Source: Tetraselmis striata (lineage: Eukaryota > Chlorophyta > Chlorodendrophyceae > Chlorodendrales > Chlorodendraceae). From it: a DNA stretch of 64,000 nucleotides. Under the pieces are notes generated by a model. That model was not told the origin of the DNA, did no database searches, and saw only the letters and a program-made list of their open reading frames with translations. The DNA lies in NCBI GenBank assembly GCA_006384855.1, contig VCJN01001719.1:42501-106500 (forward strand). Reading direction: 5' to 3'. Positions 23,346-34,232 of the stretch are shown piece after piece. Every line of letters begins with the position of its first letter. Position 1 is the first letter of the stretch. A program made the position numbers and the translations under genes.

Positions 23346-24046
23346 GTAAATGTACACCCGCTCATGCTGGGTACCGTACGTGAGCAATCCCGCGTAGCGC
23401 ACGTGAGCCGGTTGAAACGCATGCATACATAGAAGCGACTGTCGCGTTTCACACCGTCTGCGACCTGCGATTTCTCATCGATACTGTAATTGGGAAACAT
23501 ATTTTTTCGGCGGCACCCGGATCCTACACGAGTATCCGTAGTGGGCGGTACTCGTCGGTGGCACTGTCTATGGCCACCAGTTCGCGGCGCGCAACGGATC
23601 CCCCCCCCCCCCCCCCCCCCCCATAAGTCCAAACAGAACATGGCGTCACAACAGCGTATGATCGGAAACCCTAACCGTGTTGAATTAAATTACTCCGCAA
23701 TAGGCGTCCTGGTTTACAATAATATCCGTCACAACGGGCACGACCTCGAAATGCCCTTATCGGACTCGATTTTTGCAGTTCAACTTCACCTGTATTGCGA
23801 CCTACCAAAAAATCTGAAGTGCAGTGAAGAAATGTAAACAAAAATTATACATATCGGTACGCGTACGTAGTACGCGTGAACGAGTATCCGTCAGAGTACC
23901 GAGAGTACCGATTCGTCAGGACGTGGAGGCCGCCTCGGCGCATCACGTGACGGGTACGCGGTCGTGCGTCGGCGAGTACTGTTACTCGTACCTACCAGTC
24001 CAGCCTACGCGTTTCGGCGAGGCGGTGCGACGACGAGTAGCGACTA

Positions 24047-24056
24047 CTCTATATAA
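24047..24056 (+). promoter_or_regulatory. TATA box upstream of kinase copy A
   Basis: ctatataagc lies about 175 bp ahead of the kinase ATG and 10-13 bp ahead of the left boundary (cgcgctga) shared by the three copies of this locus. Copy C has tattatttag in the matching place. Confidence 0.5.
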
Positions 24057-24225
24057 GCATTCCGCGCTGATGCATACGCTCAGGCAGAGCAAACAGTCCC
24101 GAGTGCACCCAGCCCAGCAGCGAGTGGTTCATTACTGAAAGCACGACATTCTCGCGGGGTTCAACACCCTCAGGTTGTCCCGACAACCAAGTCCGCCCGT
24201 TACACGGCCGCAGCAGCCTTGTATC

Positions 24226-25149
24226 ATGGACGAAGCCACCGCCCGCACCGGCTCGCGAAGCAGCACTTCCGGGAGTGCCGCTCCACCCCGCCCGTCTACC
24301 TTCGATAGGCTGTTCAAGAGAACCAGGACAGGCGCAGCCGACGCCGCCTTCAGCGAGCGATACCAGCTTGGTCGCGTCCTCGGCTCTGGGGCTTTCTCCA
24401 CCGTGCGACTGGCCGTCGACCGCGCCACCGGACAAGAGTGGGCCTGCAAGATCGTTACTGAAGAGGCTGAGCGCGAGCTGCTGCTTCGCGAGGTCCACAT
24501 CCTGCAGCAGCTGGATCACCCCAACCTGCTCTCGTACCGCGAGCACTTCAACGAGCCGGACCACCTGTACATCCTTACCGAGTTGCTGAGTGGAGCTGAC
24601 TTGCTGTCGGCAGTGCGCGAGCGGGGCTCCTACTCGGAAGGCGACGCCCGCGAGGTGATGGAGCAACTGCTGAGTGCTCTGGCCTATCTGGGCAGCAAGG
24701 GCATCGCGCACCGAGACCTCAAGCTGGACAATATCGCGCTCGTGAACGAGTTTGACCACACCAAGGTGAAGATCATCGACTTCGGCCTGTCCGACCAGCT
24801 TTCCGAGACAAAGACAGAATTTGTCGAGGCCTGCGGCACACCTGCGCTGCTGGCCCCTGAGGTCGCCTCCCGGAAGCCATACGGCCCGGGCTGCGACGTG
24901 TGGGCTGCGGGCGTGGTTCTCTTCATGCTGTTGTCCGGCGACTACCCGTTCAAAGGCATCTCTGTGGGCGAGGTGTTGAAGGTGATCATGCAGGCAAAGC
25001 CCTGTTTCACCGATCCTGTGTGGGAGATCACATCGAGCAACGCCCGGGACTTTGTGAAGGCTCTACTGACGGCCGACCCAGCCGAGCGCCCCTCGCCCGA
25101 GAGCGCGCTCAGCCACCCGTGGATGCGCGACGGCGACAACACGCAATGA
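24226..25149 (+). CDS. Ser/Thr protein kinase, CAMK-like, copy A
   Basis: A single-exon 307-residue kinase, almost nothing but a catalytic domain. Residues 1-45 are a Ser/Thr/Pro-rich lead. The glycine loop GSGAFSTV is at 53-60, the ATP lysine in ACKIV at 75, the catalytic loop HRDLKLDN at 162-169, DFG at 185-187, a PE box (APE) at 210-212, DVWAAGVVLFMLLSGDYPF at 224-242, and HPWM near the end. All catalytic residues are present, so an active kinase is expected. HRDLKxDN and the GDYPF region point to the CAMK/CDPK group, but there are no EF hands or autoinhibitory tail. The start is the first in-frame ATG. Copy C differs by six residues. Being intronless is unusual beside the intron-rich neighbours. 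Confidence 0.9.
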   Translation: MDEATARTGSRSSTSGSAAPPRPSTFDRLFKRTRTGAADAAFSERYQLGRVLGSGAFSTVRLAVDRATGQEWACKIVTEEAERELLLREVHILQQLDHPNLLSYREHFNEPDHLYILTELLSGADLLSAVRERGSYSEGDAREVMEQLLSALAYLGSKGIAHRDLKLDNIALVNEFDHTKVKIIDFGLSDQLSETKTEFVEACGTPALLAPEVASRKPYGPGCDVWAAGVVLFMLLSGDYPFKGISVGEVLKVIMQAKPCFTDPVWEITSSNARDFVKALLTADPAERPSPESALSHPWMRDGDNTQ

Positions 25150-26002
25150 CGGCGATATATCGACCCTGCTCAGTCAGCTGTCCACTTTGCCCTTCTTGCA
25201 CTACCAACAGCAAAGAAGTGGCGGATTGTGGCAGTTCCGCTCGCTACCAAAGACAGCACCGCGTTGGGATAGACCTGGCGTGCTGACGACCTATGAATAC
25301 ATGAATAAACTCAGTATGTAAATGTACGATCATTCCATATCAGCAAATAAACGAAAGAACTTAGACTGCCTACTTGGCGGTTCGTTTATGGAAATCACAC
25401 GTCGATTCTTTTCAAGCGGTCAACAGTTGTAAAGGAAGCGACTTCCATTTCTTTCATCCGATGTGTTCCCAGCAAATATGCATGTGATTGCATGGCAACA
25501 CAAGAGCAATCCCAATGATGGCGAGAGTGAGCAGGAGCGCATTAATCATAGTCCCAAGCTGACCCCCCCCCCCCTCCCCCCCCCCTTTGGATGGCAAAGG
25601 GTATAGTCTGGAGCACCGCCATTATGGAGTTTGCATAAATTAATCATCTGCTTGTTTAGCCTTCACAATATGCGCTTGATTGGCACACACGCTTTCCATG
25701 GCATGGCTCCGTCGCCTACGCTGACCAATACGCAATTCATGCCGCGGTGCATGTCTCCCCGCATCTCTAGAACCTAAGCAATACGGATGCTGCAGACCAA
25801 GTCCCCGAGCTACAGCCGGCTGCGGCACTTCGGCGCAATTACATTACGCAGCCATTGCATGCCATGCTAGGCGGACAGCGCCGCGCTGCCCCACACTGCA
25901 AAAGCGCCTTCCCAAGCACACATCCACCGCCAGCAGCCACACGCTTCATCCAGAGGGTAGTGAGTTGCTGCAGAGCTCCCCTCCCCCTTTTGGTGGGCGG
26001 AG

Positions 26003-26781
26003 CTACCCTTCTGCATGCGCCTTCTGAGCGGCCGTTGCCATTGCGTAGATCTTCTTGCGCCCCACAGGCGGATACCTCCGCGACAGCTGTCAGCACGGAG
26101 CATGACAAAGGCTCAGTTTGCTCGTACATTCCTTACAACCTTGTGCGAAGCTCACATTGCAGCAGTGGTAGACATACAAGAAAGTGGGACATCCGGGGAG
26201 AACAGGGAGGGAAGGCGTTACTAATACCGTTTTGGAGACCTCTGACACCAAGCAGCCGCCGGTCAGCAGCTGCGTCACCTCCGCCTTAACGTCAATACTT
26301 GCTGCAGCCGCCGCTTGCGCGTCTGTAGCACCGCCCTCAATCACCAGCGTGACCTGACACACGAACAGGGGCAAAAACTCAGCAGCCCAACCAGAAAGTG
26401 AGGATTACTTTGAGAGGGTAAAGAAGAATAGGGGATCCGGGGGCGGTTCCAACGCATGAGCGAGACACGCAATGTGTCTGGCATGTGACCTATTCCTGAC
26501 ATGGGTAAACATTGCCTCTTTGCATCGACGTATATCATGCCAGCGTAGGGACGTTGTTCTAGGTGGAATCGACTGCGAGGACGGGTGATGTCCAAGATCA
26601 TGTGCGCCTCTCATTTGGACGGGCAATGGCAGCAAGATGGCCGCACTACGGATGGATGCATGCGGAGAACCGGGATGAAACGCCTGCATGTGGGCCGTGG
26701 AGGCACCTCGCCCTTGGGTGCCCGCTCCGTGAACTCGTGCGCTGCGTCAGCCAGGCTGCTACGCCAAAACTCCTCGTACAC
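26003..26781 (-). pseudogene. Truncated duplicate of rsmI (last three exons, copy A)
   Basis: Exons 26707-26781, 26228-26353 and 26003-26086 match the last three exons of rsmI at 34988-35062, 34454-34579 and 34233-34316, with identical lengths (75, 126, 84 nt) and preserved frame and splice sites. The upstream exons with the methyltransferase core are missing, because the duplication ended in the preceding intron, so no functional enzyme can be made from this copy. Confidence 0.85.
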
Positions 26782-26966
26782 CTGGCGCAGTATGGTGCCC
26801 ACATCGGAGGCATGCGCATTCCAAAGCCGGCCGGGAACGCGTTGAAGTGTGGGTTATGATAGTCCCCCCCCCCCCCCCCCCTGGTAAGCAAGCTGTTCCC
26901 ATGAACAATCCTGGCAATGAAACAAACATAAATCTAGAAGCATGTTTTGACGCTGCCTAGTCTTAT

Positions 26967-28185
26967 GGGCTCGGTGTCAGAGGTCTCCAAAATGGTATTG
27001 GCAACGCCTTCCCTCCCTATTCTCCCCGGATCTCCCACTTTCTTCTATGTCTACCGCCGCTGCAATGTGAGCTTTGCACAAGGTTGCAAGGAATGTACGA
27101 GCAAACTGAGCCTGCCTCATGCTCCGTGCTGGCAGCTGTCGCGGAGGTATCCATCTGTGGGGCGCAAGAAGATTTACGCAATGGCAACAGCCGCTCAGAA
27201 TGCGCAAGCAGAAAGGTAGGGGCGCGCACCAAGGGGGGCTCTCTGTGTTGACATCAGTGTTGGTACACTACTGCATATGTCCGATGTAGCTAGGGGATGC
27301 CTTAGTACTTTAGCAAGTATCCTCATTGATGGTCCGCGCCAGCACTACGCGCGCGCACCAGGCATCGCAACGCCTGCCTAGATGCGTGCGGCGCCCAGGC
27401 AGGCCTGGTCACTTCTCTGCAACCAGCCACTCTCCGCGCTTCACGCTCCCTCTCACAGTCCCCGGCTTGCGCCGGGACCCGCACAGGGCGGGTTGGTAGG
27501 GACGCTGCGCACAACACTCTGAAGCAACTCACTACCCCCTTGATGAGGCGCGTGGCTGCTGGCGGTGGATGTGAGCGTCAGCTTGGGACTATGATTCATG
27601 TGCTCCTACTCATTCCCACCACCATTGGGATTGCACCTGTCATGCAATCACATTGAATTTTGGCAGGAAAACATCGGACAGAAGAGAAAGGCAGTTGCCT
27701 CTCTTAGAACTGCTCATCACGAACCGCCAAGTAGGAGCAGATAGTTTCATTTAGTAGCTGATATGGAGTACATATACATACTGAGTCTATTCATGTATTC
27801 ATATCATAGACGGAGAAGTCATATCCTTCATGTACTTAGACACAGGTCGCCAGCGCCATAGCCCAGGACGCGACCGAGCTGTTATGGCTCGCTGAAAGTG
27901 GCGTCAGCTGCGCCTATCGTCGTTCTGTTGAGCTGCCTCTCGAAGGTAGGCGGGCGGGGCGGAGCCGCATGCCCAGACGTGCTGCTTCGCGTGCGGGTGC
28001 GGGCGGTTGCTCAGTCCATGATTTATGGCTGCTGCAGTGTAAAACTGGCGCCGGGCTTGGTTGTCGGGACAAGCCGAGGCTGGTTTACCGCGCGAGGATC
28101 TTATGCTTTCACAGCAACACTCGCTGTTGGGCTGGGTGCACTGAGGCATGTTTGCTCTGCCGAGGAGGTGCGTCAGCGCAATATA
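26967..28185 (-). pseudogene. Inverted, internally deleted third copy of the kinase/rsmI locus (copy B)
   Basis: It starts inside the rsmI 126-nt exon (plus strand gtgtcagaggtctccaaaat, 26972) and keeps the last rsmI exon open (27136-27219). It then carries the inverted kinase 3' flank (27540-27800) and the inverted first part of the kinase gene (27840-28185, through about residue 65), ending at the same gcgctga boundary as copies A and C. The kinase body from about residue 66 is deleted. It abuts copy A tail to tail, making an imperfect palindrome. Confidence 0.8.
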
Positions 28186-28312
28186 TATGTATATGTACAT
28201 ATACATACATATATATATATATATACACATATGTAGAAATATAAAATAAGAATATTATAACATAATATCTTAGATATATACATATGTATATATATATATA
28301 AATAAAACGAAG
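28186..28312. repeat. AT-rich microsatellite (atatac/atgtat)
   Basis: Runs of atatatatgtatatgtacatatac and similar words, right at the outer end of copy B. Confidence 0.85.
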
Positions 28313-28329
28313 TGTTGTCTTTGCCAGGA

Positions 28330-29170
28330 CAACACCATGTATATACAACACCATGTCATCGCGACGCGTTTCAGTCGCGGCTAGTACCGGTAGTCGCTAC
28401 CAGTACGAGACTGTCCGGATATTTTGCGCGTCGTCAGGGGCGGCAAGCGGGTAAGAGTACAAGCAAGCGGGTAAAAGTAAAGTTCGCCTCGGGACGTCGG
28501 CCGAAGCCGCCCCAGCACTTGACCTCTTGCGCCAACTGCAGTCGTAGGTCTGGCATAGCCCGTAGACTATTGCCTCATTCGAACTCCGAAGGGCTAATGC
28601 ATCAACCGGGGAAACCAAGGACACGCCGGGACGAAATTGCCGAAAATGCATCGGCCAGGATTCGATACCCGGACCTCAAGCAAGCGGGTATATCTGTCGG
28701 GTTATACTCGTAGTAAAGACAAATTACGGTCCATATTGCACTAGCGGGAGTGTAATACGCTGGTGCGTATTGGACTCGCCCGACGCGAAGCACCCTGCCA
28801 CAAATACCATTACCAACAGTGTCATGTCATACCATGGCCAACTAGCAGTGCCAACCGCTACACCAACCTTTTCAGGAGGATAAAATGTGACGAGGAGATT
28901 GATATTTTTACATCGGGGCTTTAACATATGCGCACTACAAACAGAAGTTACAACGACTATGAAAGGTTGCCAGCAAAAGAGAGGCATAAGCCTGAAAACT
29001 AGGTCGAGCAGGAGGCCAGGGAGCCAAGAACCAAGGAAGAGCCAAGCAAGGAACCACGAAGTCGCCAAGCTGCCAAAAACCAAAGGGTCAAGGGAAGCAC
29101 TAAAGCCAAGGAACGACCAGAAAGACCGAAAGGGGAACATGAAACCAATGGTGACCACTGCCCCGGGGTA
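28330..29170. other. No gene seen; purine-rich block at the right
   Basis: 28990-29160 is a purine-rich imperfect repeat (gccaagaaccaaggaagagccaagcaagg) that gives artificial open frames on both strands. A tRNA-like ttcgatacc string at about 28660 does not fold as a tRNA. Confidence 0.4.
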
Positions 29171-29175
29171 GGCCA

Positions 29176-30625
29176 TCAGCCGCGGCGAGTACGCTTGCAG
29201 CCAATGACCCGCCGGGTCATGGCAACACATGCCGACGAGCGACGCGACGCAGGCGCAGGAGCACCATCACGTGCCGCGCGCGCGGCCGCGACCCCGCCAA
29301 GAACGTTGTCTGCATGTGCCATGTTGATGAGCAAGAAGAAACCGCGGCGCCACGCAGAGAAGAGCTGGCCGAGTTTTTGGCCAGTGTGTGTGGCTAGCTT
29401 TCGCGAGCTCCACCGAGAAGGCCTCAGCGTGTGGGGCCAGCGAGCCGAACTCGGAGACGGCGAAAGGAACAAAGCAAAGCATGCCGGCGGCGTTTCGGAC
29501 ACCCTCGTCATACTTTTGGATTTTGTGGCGCTATGCAGCCCGCAATGCAGTCGTTGGATCCGAGCTTGACACGCCGAGGATAGGGGCAATGGTGGTATCG
29601 ACAGCAACCGTGTTCCCGTGGATACCACCGTAGCCAGAAAGCCCAACATCGGCCGGCCGGCCGTCGCTGCCCTTCGGAAAAGAAACAAGCACCGACGGGT
29701 CCGTGAGGATCTGGACACCCACGCCCAAGGCGGACTTCACGTCGTGGCAAACGTCGGAAAGGCTATGTGCCGCTCACTCGTGTGCGGCGTGATTGGAGTC
29801 GCCCCCAGAGCAACGTGCCACGTGATCAGCGTACGCGACCGCCCAAGTTGAAGGAGTGAATTCCACACCAACTTCCTCAAAACGGACCAGCATGCCTTGT
29901 ACCGAGAAGGAGCAAAAAGCGCAAGGGCATGGCTCGCCAAGGGAGAGGACAGGAGCCGCCGGAAGGCCAAAAATAGGCGGCAAGCGGCAACGCGGAACAT
30001 GGAATTGTAGTACTCAGGGGAACGCTCACGGACTTCACCAAGGCGACCCTCACTTGGAGGATCAGTCACTAGGGACGCTGTCACAACGCGTAAGAGGCGG
30101 CCCCGGAAGCGGTTACTGTCAGGGCCACTTGTAGGCATACGCGCAGCAAGCTTTGCGAAGCGGACCGTGTGAATGCGTTGGCTCATGGTTTCCTGGACTT
30201 TCCGCATGGAGTGCAAGGGGAAGTCCAAGTAATGCGGGATAGCTTGGAGGTCGGCCGCCGAGCGCATCGCGGACGCCGGCTCAGCCCCCAGCGGCCGAGC
30301 AGCCGGCACGGGCAACGTGAGAGTGGTTGGAGGGGAGCAACTTTAGGGCAGAGGCCAACGGCCCCGCTAGATCCTCGAGCACCGCGTCTCCACATTCGTC
30401 AACGACACGGGTATGAGCAGCGCGAAGCTCGACAGCCCACATCGGCGCCGACACGCTGGCGCCGGCATCGGGCTCCAACGCTAGGGTGACCAAAGCCTGG
30501 TGAATCGAGGACGCCCCAACAAGGTAGAGGCTATGAGGGCTGGATACGCCTGACGGCTCGGAAAGGAACGCGCCGGCGCCGCTCAGGGTGGCGTGTTGAG
30601 CACGGAGGAAAGTCGCAGCTTAGCC
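29176..30625 (-). pseudogene. Second retroelement remnant: C-terminal part with an endonuclease-like domain
   Basis: Minus-strand pieces in order: LSGAGAFLSEPSGVSS (30520-30600); RVTASLVTDPPSEGRLGEVR with Arg/His-rich helices (29737-30315); GRPADVGLSGYGGIHGNTVA then VDTTIAPILG (29531-29740); GMLCFVPFAVSEFGSLAPHA (29267-29490); and a basic tail ending at 29176. The order of a GAGAFL segment, a zinc/helix region, an R-P-A-D-V then V-D-T-T pair, and a late FVPFAVSEFG strand is familiar from retroelement polyproteins with a restriction-like fold. Frames change several times. Confidence 0.55.
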
Positions 30626-30639
30626 AACCACAAGGGCGG

Positions 30640-32250
30640 CAATGAACGCCGATGTGGGAGGCATCTGCGATAACCACGCACATTATCGCCGATGCCAAGG
30701 CCCCCAAATTGGACCGGGAGGGACAGCTGCGTGCGCATGGAGGGCATATCCAACAGGTGGGAATGTGAGGAGATATTCTCGCGATTTCACTCTAGCGTAT
30801 CATCGATATCCTGCGTGCTCATAGTAATACCATGGGTTATAGTATATTAGTTTGTGCATTCGCCAGAGTTCATCCCAGAGTTCATCCAGAATTCAGTCCA
30901 ACTTGCGGACTGTGTTGTTCCGCACAGTCGGCAGCAGTAACCGCCCATGAATTTACGCTGAATTCCGGTGAATATTGCGGCCCCTCTGCGGGGTGTTCTG
31001 CATTTCGTGTTTCCCGAAGTGCCTCGAGCTGTACACATTTTCGGGCGACCAATACAGAGCGCGGCTATTATTTAAAGCTTCATCCTTGCAGCAGATCGCT
31101 ATTATGCTCGTACCAGTCGGTGCGCGCTGCAACAACAGCGTCGATTGACTCATGTGGTACCAGTACATTATGAAAAGTAAACTCCTGCACTGTAGTACAG
31201 GTACAGGTACCCGTATGTGTCGAGTCTGGCGGTTTTTTCGTGGTGTTACAGCCTACTTTTCGTCGTTCGCTACAGCCCGACGACGCGAGCGTCCGCTCCG
31301 GGCAGCAGCCAGCGACGGCGGCCCGTGAGGTGTAACATCCTCTAGCATTCTGTAATTGTTTCGGTATTGCCAGCTACATGTATCTGTGCTTGTAGCGCTG
31401 GTTTAATTTTCCTTAGTCCAGTCGGCATACAGGCGGCGCAGTACCAAGACTGAACCACGGGGCCCATACGGGCTCCCACTACAAATATCTCGGACTGCGT
31501 GCTGTACGGTCGCATTTGATGTATTATTAAACCCGTATCTCAACACGTATCGGGTACGAGTCCTCGTACTGTCCTCTATTGACGAATTTTGCAATGACGT
31601 AGAGGTACCTCCCCGTACGACTGCTGCGAAGTTTACGGTGATATACCGCGTACAGGCCTCGTGGATGTTCGCTCGGTATAAGCAGTACAGGTAACACGAT
31701 GACCTCGCGTGTCGCTGGATGCCGCGGCCCAAGTAATTGCGCCCAGGACTGGGGGGTACCGTAGTGTCTCCACCTACTCGTGGTACCCAGGTAGGCGGAG
31801 GTCCTCGGTACGAACCCCGGCTCGTATTGACCAGGCCCGTGTCCCGGGTTTACCTGTGGTGCATTATGATTGGCCCTTCGGGGTCTGCCGAGTGTAATCA
31901 GGCAAATAACATGGTCCATGAAAGGATATTAAGGATTAATACGCTGCCAGACCTACGACTGGAGTTGGCGGAATAATAAGAGGTCGTGCTTCGGGGCGGC
32001 TTCGGCCGATGACCCGCAGGGCGAACTTACTGTACCGAACTTCCTTTTTTTTAACGAGTACTTTATTCACCGCGCGTCGGATCTGCTGGTGCCATCACCT
32101 GACGGGACCTTGTACCCATACGCGGTCACGGTTTGGGTATGGTTACTGTAGTACAGTACAGTACGCTGACGCGTTTTGGCGAGTAGGCGGAACCCATCTG
32201 AGTGCGACGACGGGTAATCATTAGCAACTGCTGCTAAATCCTATTATTTA
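30640..32250. other. No gene recognised
   Basis: Short frames only. ggtacaggtacccgtat words near 31200 belong to a gtac-rich low-complexity class scattered through the window. Confidence 0.4.
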
Positions 32251-32424
32251 GTGTGCCGCGCGCTGATCCACAGGCTCAGGCAGAGCAAACAGTCCCAAGT
32301 GCACCCAGCAGCCCAGCAGCGAGTGGTTCATTTCTGAAAGCCAAACATCCTCGCGAGGTTCAACACCCTCGGCTTGTCCCGACAACCAAGTCCTCCAGCT
32401 ACACAGCTGCAGCAGCCTTGTATC

Positions 32425-33348
32425 ATGGACGAAGCCACCGCCCGCACCGGCACGCGAAGCAGTACTTCCGGGAGTGCCGCTCCACCCCGCCCGTCTACCT
32501 TCGATAGGCTGTTCAAGAGAACCAGGACAGGCGCAGCCGACGCCGCCTTCAGCGAGCGATACCAGCTTGGTCGCGTCCTCGGCTCCGGCGCCTTCTCCAC
32601 CGTGCGACTGGCCGTCGACCGCGCCACCGGACAAGAGTGGGCCTGCAAGATCGTTACTGAAGAGGCTGAGCGCGAGCTGCTGCTTCGCGAGGTCCACATC
32701 CTGCAGCAGCTGGACCACCCTAACCTGCTCTCGTACCGCGAGCACTTCAACGAGCCGGACCACCTGTACATCCTCACCGAGTTGCTCAGTGGAGCTGACT
32801 TGCTGTCGGCAGTGCGCGAGCGGGGCTCCTACTCGGAAGGCGACGCCCGCGAGGTGATGGAGCAACTGCTGAGCGCTCTGGTCTATCTGGGCAGCAAGGG
32901 CATCGCGCACCGAGACCTCAAGCTGGATAATATCGCGCTCGTGAACGAGGTCGACCACACTAAGGTGAAGATCATCGACTTCGGCCTGTCCGACCAGCTT
33001 TCCGAGACAAAGACAGAATTCGTCGAGGCCTGCGGCACACCTGCGCTGCTGGCCCCTGAGGTCGCCTCCCGGAAGCCATACGGCCCGGGCTGCGACGTGT
33101 GGGCTGCGGGCGTGGTTCTCTTCATGCTGTTGTCCGGCGACTACCCGTTCAAAGGCACCTCTGTGGGCGAGGTGTTGAAGGTGATCATGCAGGCAAAGCC
33201 CTGTTTCTCCGATCCTGTGTGGGAGATCACATCGAGCAACGCCCGGGACTTTGTGAAGGCTCTGCTGACGACCGACCCAGCCGAGCGCCCCTCGCCCGAG
33301 AGCGCGCTCAGCCACCCGTGGATGCGCGACGGCGACAACACGCAATGA
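32425..33348 (+). CDS. Ser/Thr protein kinase, CAMK-like, copy C
   Basis: Intronless, 307 residues, with the full set of kinase motifs at the same positions as copy A (ATP lysine 75, HRDLKLDN 162-169, DFG 185-187). Differences from copy A are conservative: S10T, A153V, F176V, I245T, T262S, A283T, none in a catalytic motif. It lies beside the complete rsmI gene (tail to tail, about 0.9 kb apart), so this is likely the parental locus. The start is the same ATG as in copy A. Regulation may differ: no canonical TATA box, with tattatttag at 32240 in its place. Confidence 0.9.
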   Translation: MDEATARTGTRSSTSGSAAPPRPSTFDRLFKRTRTGAADAAFSERYQLGRVLGSGAFSTVRLAVDRATGQEWACKIVTEEAERELLLREVHILQQLDHPNLLSYREHFNEPDHLYILTELLSGADLLSAVRERGSYSEGDAREVMEQLLSALVYLGSKGIAHRDLKLDNIALVNEVDHTKVKIIDFGLSDQLSETKTEFVEACGTPALLAPEVASRKPYGPGCDVWAAGVVLFMLLSGDYPFKGTSVGEVLKVIMQAKPCFSDPVWEITSSNARDFVKALLTTDPAERPSPESALSHPWMRDGDNTQ

Positions 33349-34232
33349 CGGCGATATATCGACCCTGCTCAGTCAGCTGCCCACTTTGCTCTTCTTGCAC
33401 CAGCAGCAAAGAAGTGGCGGATTGTGGCAGTTCCGCTCGCCACCAGAGACAGCATCGTGCTGGGATAGACCTGGCGTGCTGGCGTCCTATGTCATGGTAC
33501 ATCAATGATATAACTTAATATCTGCTGTCTTTGAATACATGAATAAACTCAGTATGTAAATGTACGATCATTGCATATAAGCAAATGAACGAAAGAACTT
33601 TGCCTACTCGGTAATTCGTTTATGGAAATCGCACGCCGATCCTTGTAAAGCGGTCAACAGTTGTAAAGGAAGCAACTGCCACTTTCTTCCATCCGATGTG
33701 TTCCAAGCAAATATGCATGAGATTGCATGGCAACACAAGTGTAATCCAAATGATGGTGAGAATGAGCAGGAGCGCATGAATCGTAGTCCCAAACTGACGC
33801 CCCCTCCCCCCTTTGGATGCCAAAGGGAAAAGTCTGGAGCACCGCCATTATGGAGTTTGCACAAATTGATCATCTGCTTATTTAGCCTTCACAATATGCG
33901 CTTTCCATGGCATGGCTCCGTCGCCTACGCTGACCAATAAGCAATTCATGCCGCGATGCATGTCTCCCCGCATCCCTAGAACCTAAGCAATTCGGATGCT
34001 GCAGACCGAGTCCCAGAGCTACAGCCGGCTGCGGCACTTCGGCGCAATTACATGACGCAGCCATTGCACGCCATGCTAGGCGGACAGCGCCGCGCTTCCC
34101 CACACTGCAAAAGCGCCTTCCCGAGCACACATCAACCGCCAGCAGCCACACACTTTATCCAGAGGGTAGTGAGTTGCTGCAGAGAGCTCTCACCCCTCCC
34201 CCCCCCCCCCCCCCCCCTTTTGGTGGGCGGGG

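Larger units (their letters stand above)
24062..26965 (+). repeat. Segmental duplication copy A: kinase plus last three rsmI exons
   Basis: Collinear with 32258-35256 (copy C). It covers the kinase with its promoter-proximal region, the 3' flanks and intergenic DNA, three rsmI exons with introns, and stops inside the rsmI intron that precedes the 75-nt exon. Introns and promoter are included, so it arose by DNA duplication, not retroposition. Confidence 0.9.

Noticed and set aside
26947..27219. Plus-strand 90-residue ORF as a new gene
   Set aside because: It is the inverted third copy of rsmI intron and last-exon sequence (copy B), not an independent gene.
28724..29230. 168-residue hydrophobic minus frame resembling a membrane protein
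   Set aside because: It reads a purine-rich imperfect repeat on its pyrimidine strand (Phe/Leu/Trp-rich by composition), and no family or splice signals support it.
32248..33345. 365-residue minus-strand frame opposite kinase copy C
   Set aside because: The same shadow appears opposite copy A and reads through the kinase codons; the kinase frame carries all catalytic motifs.
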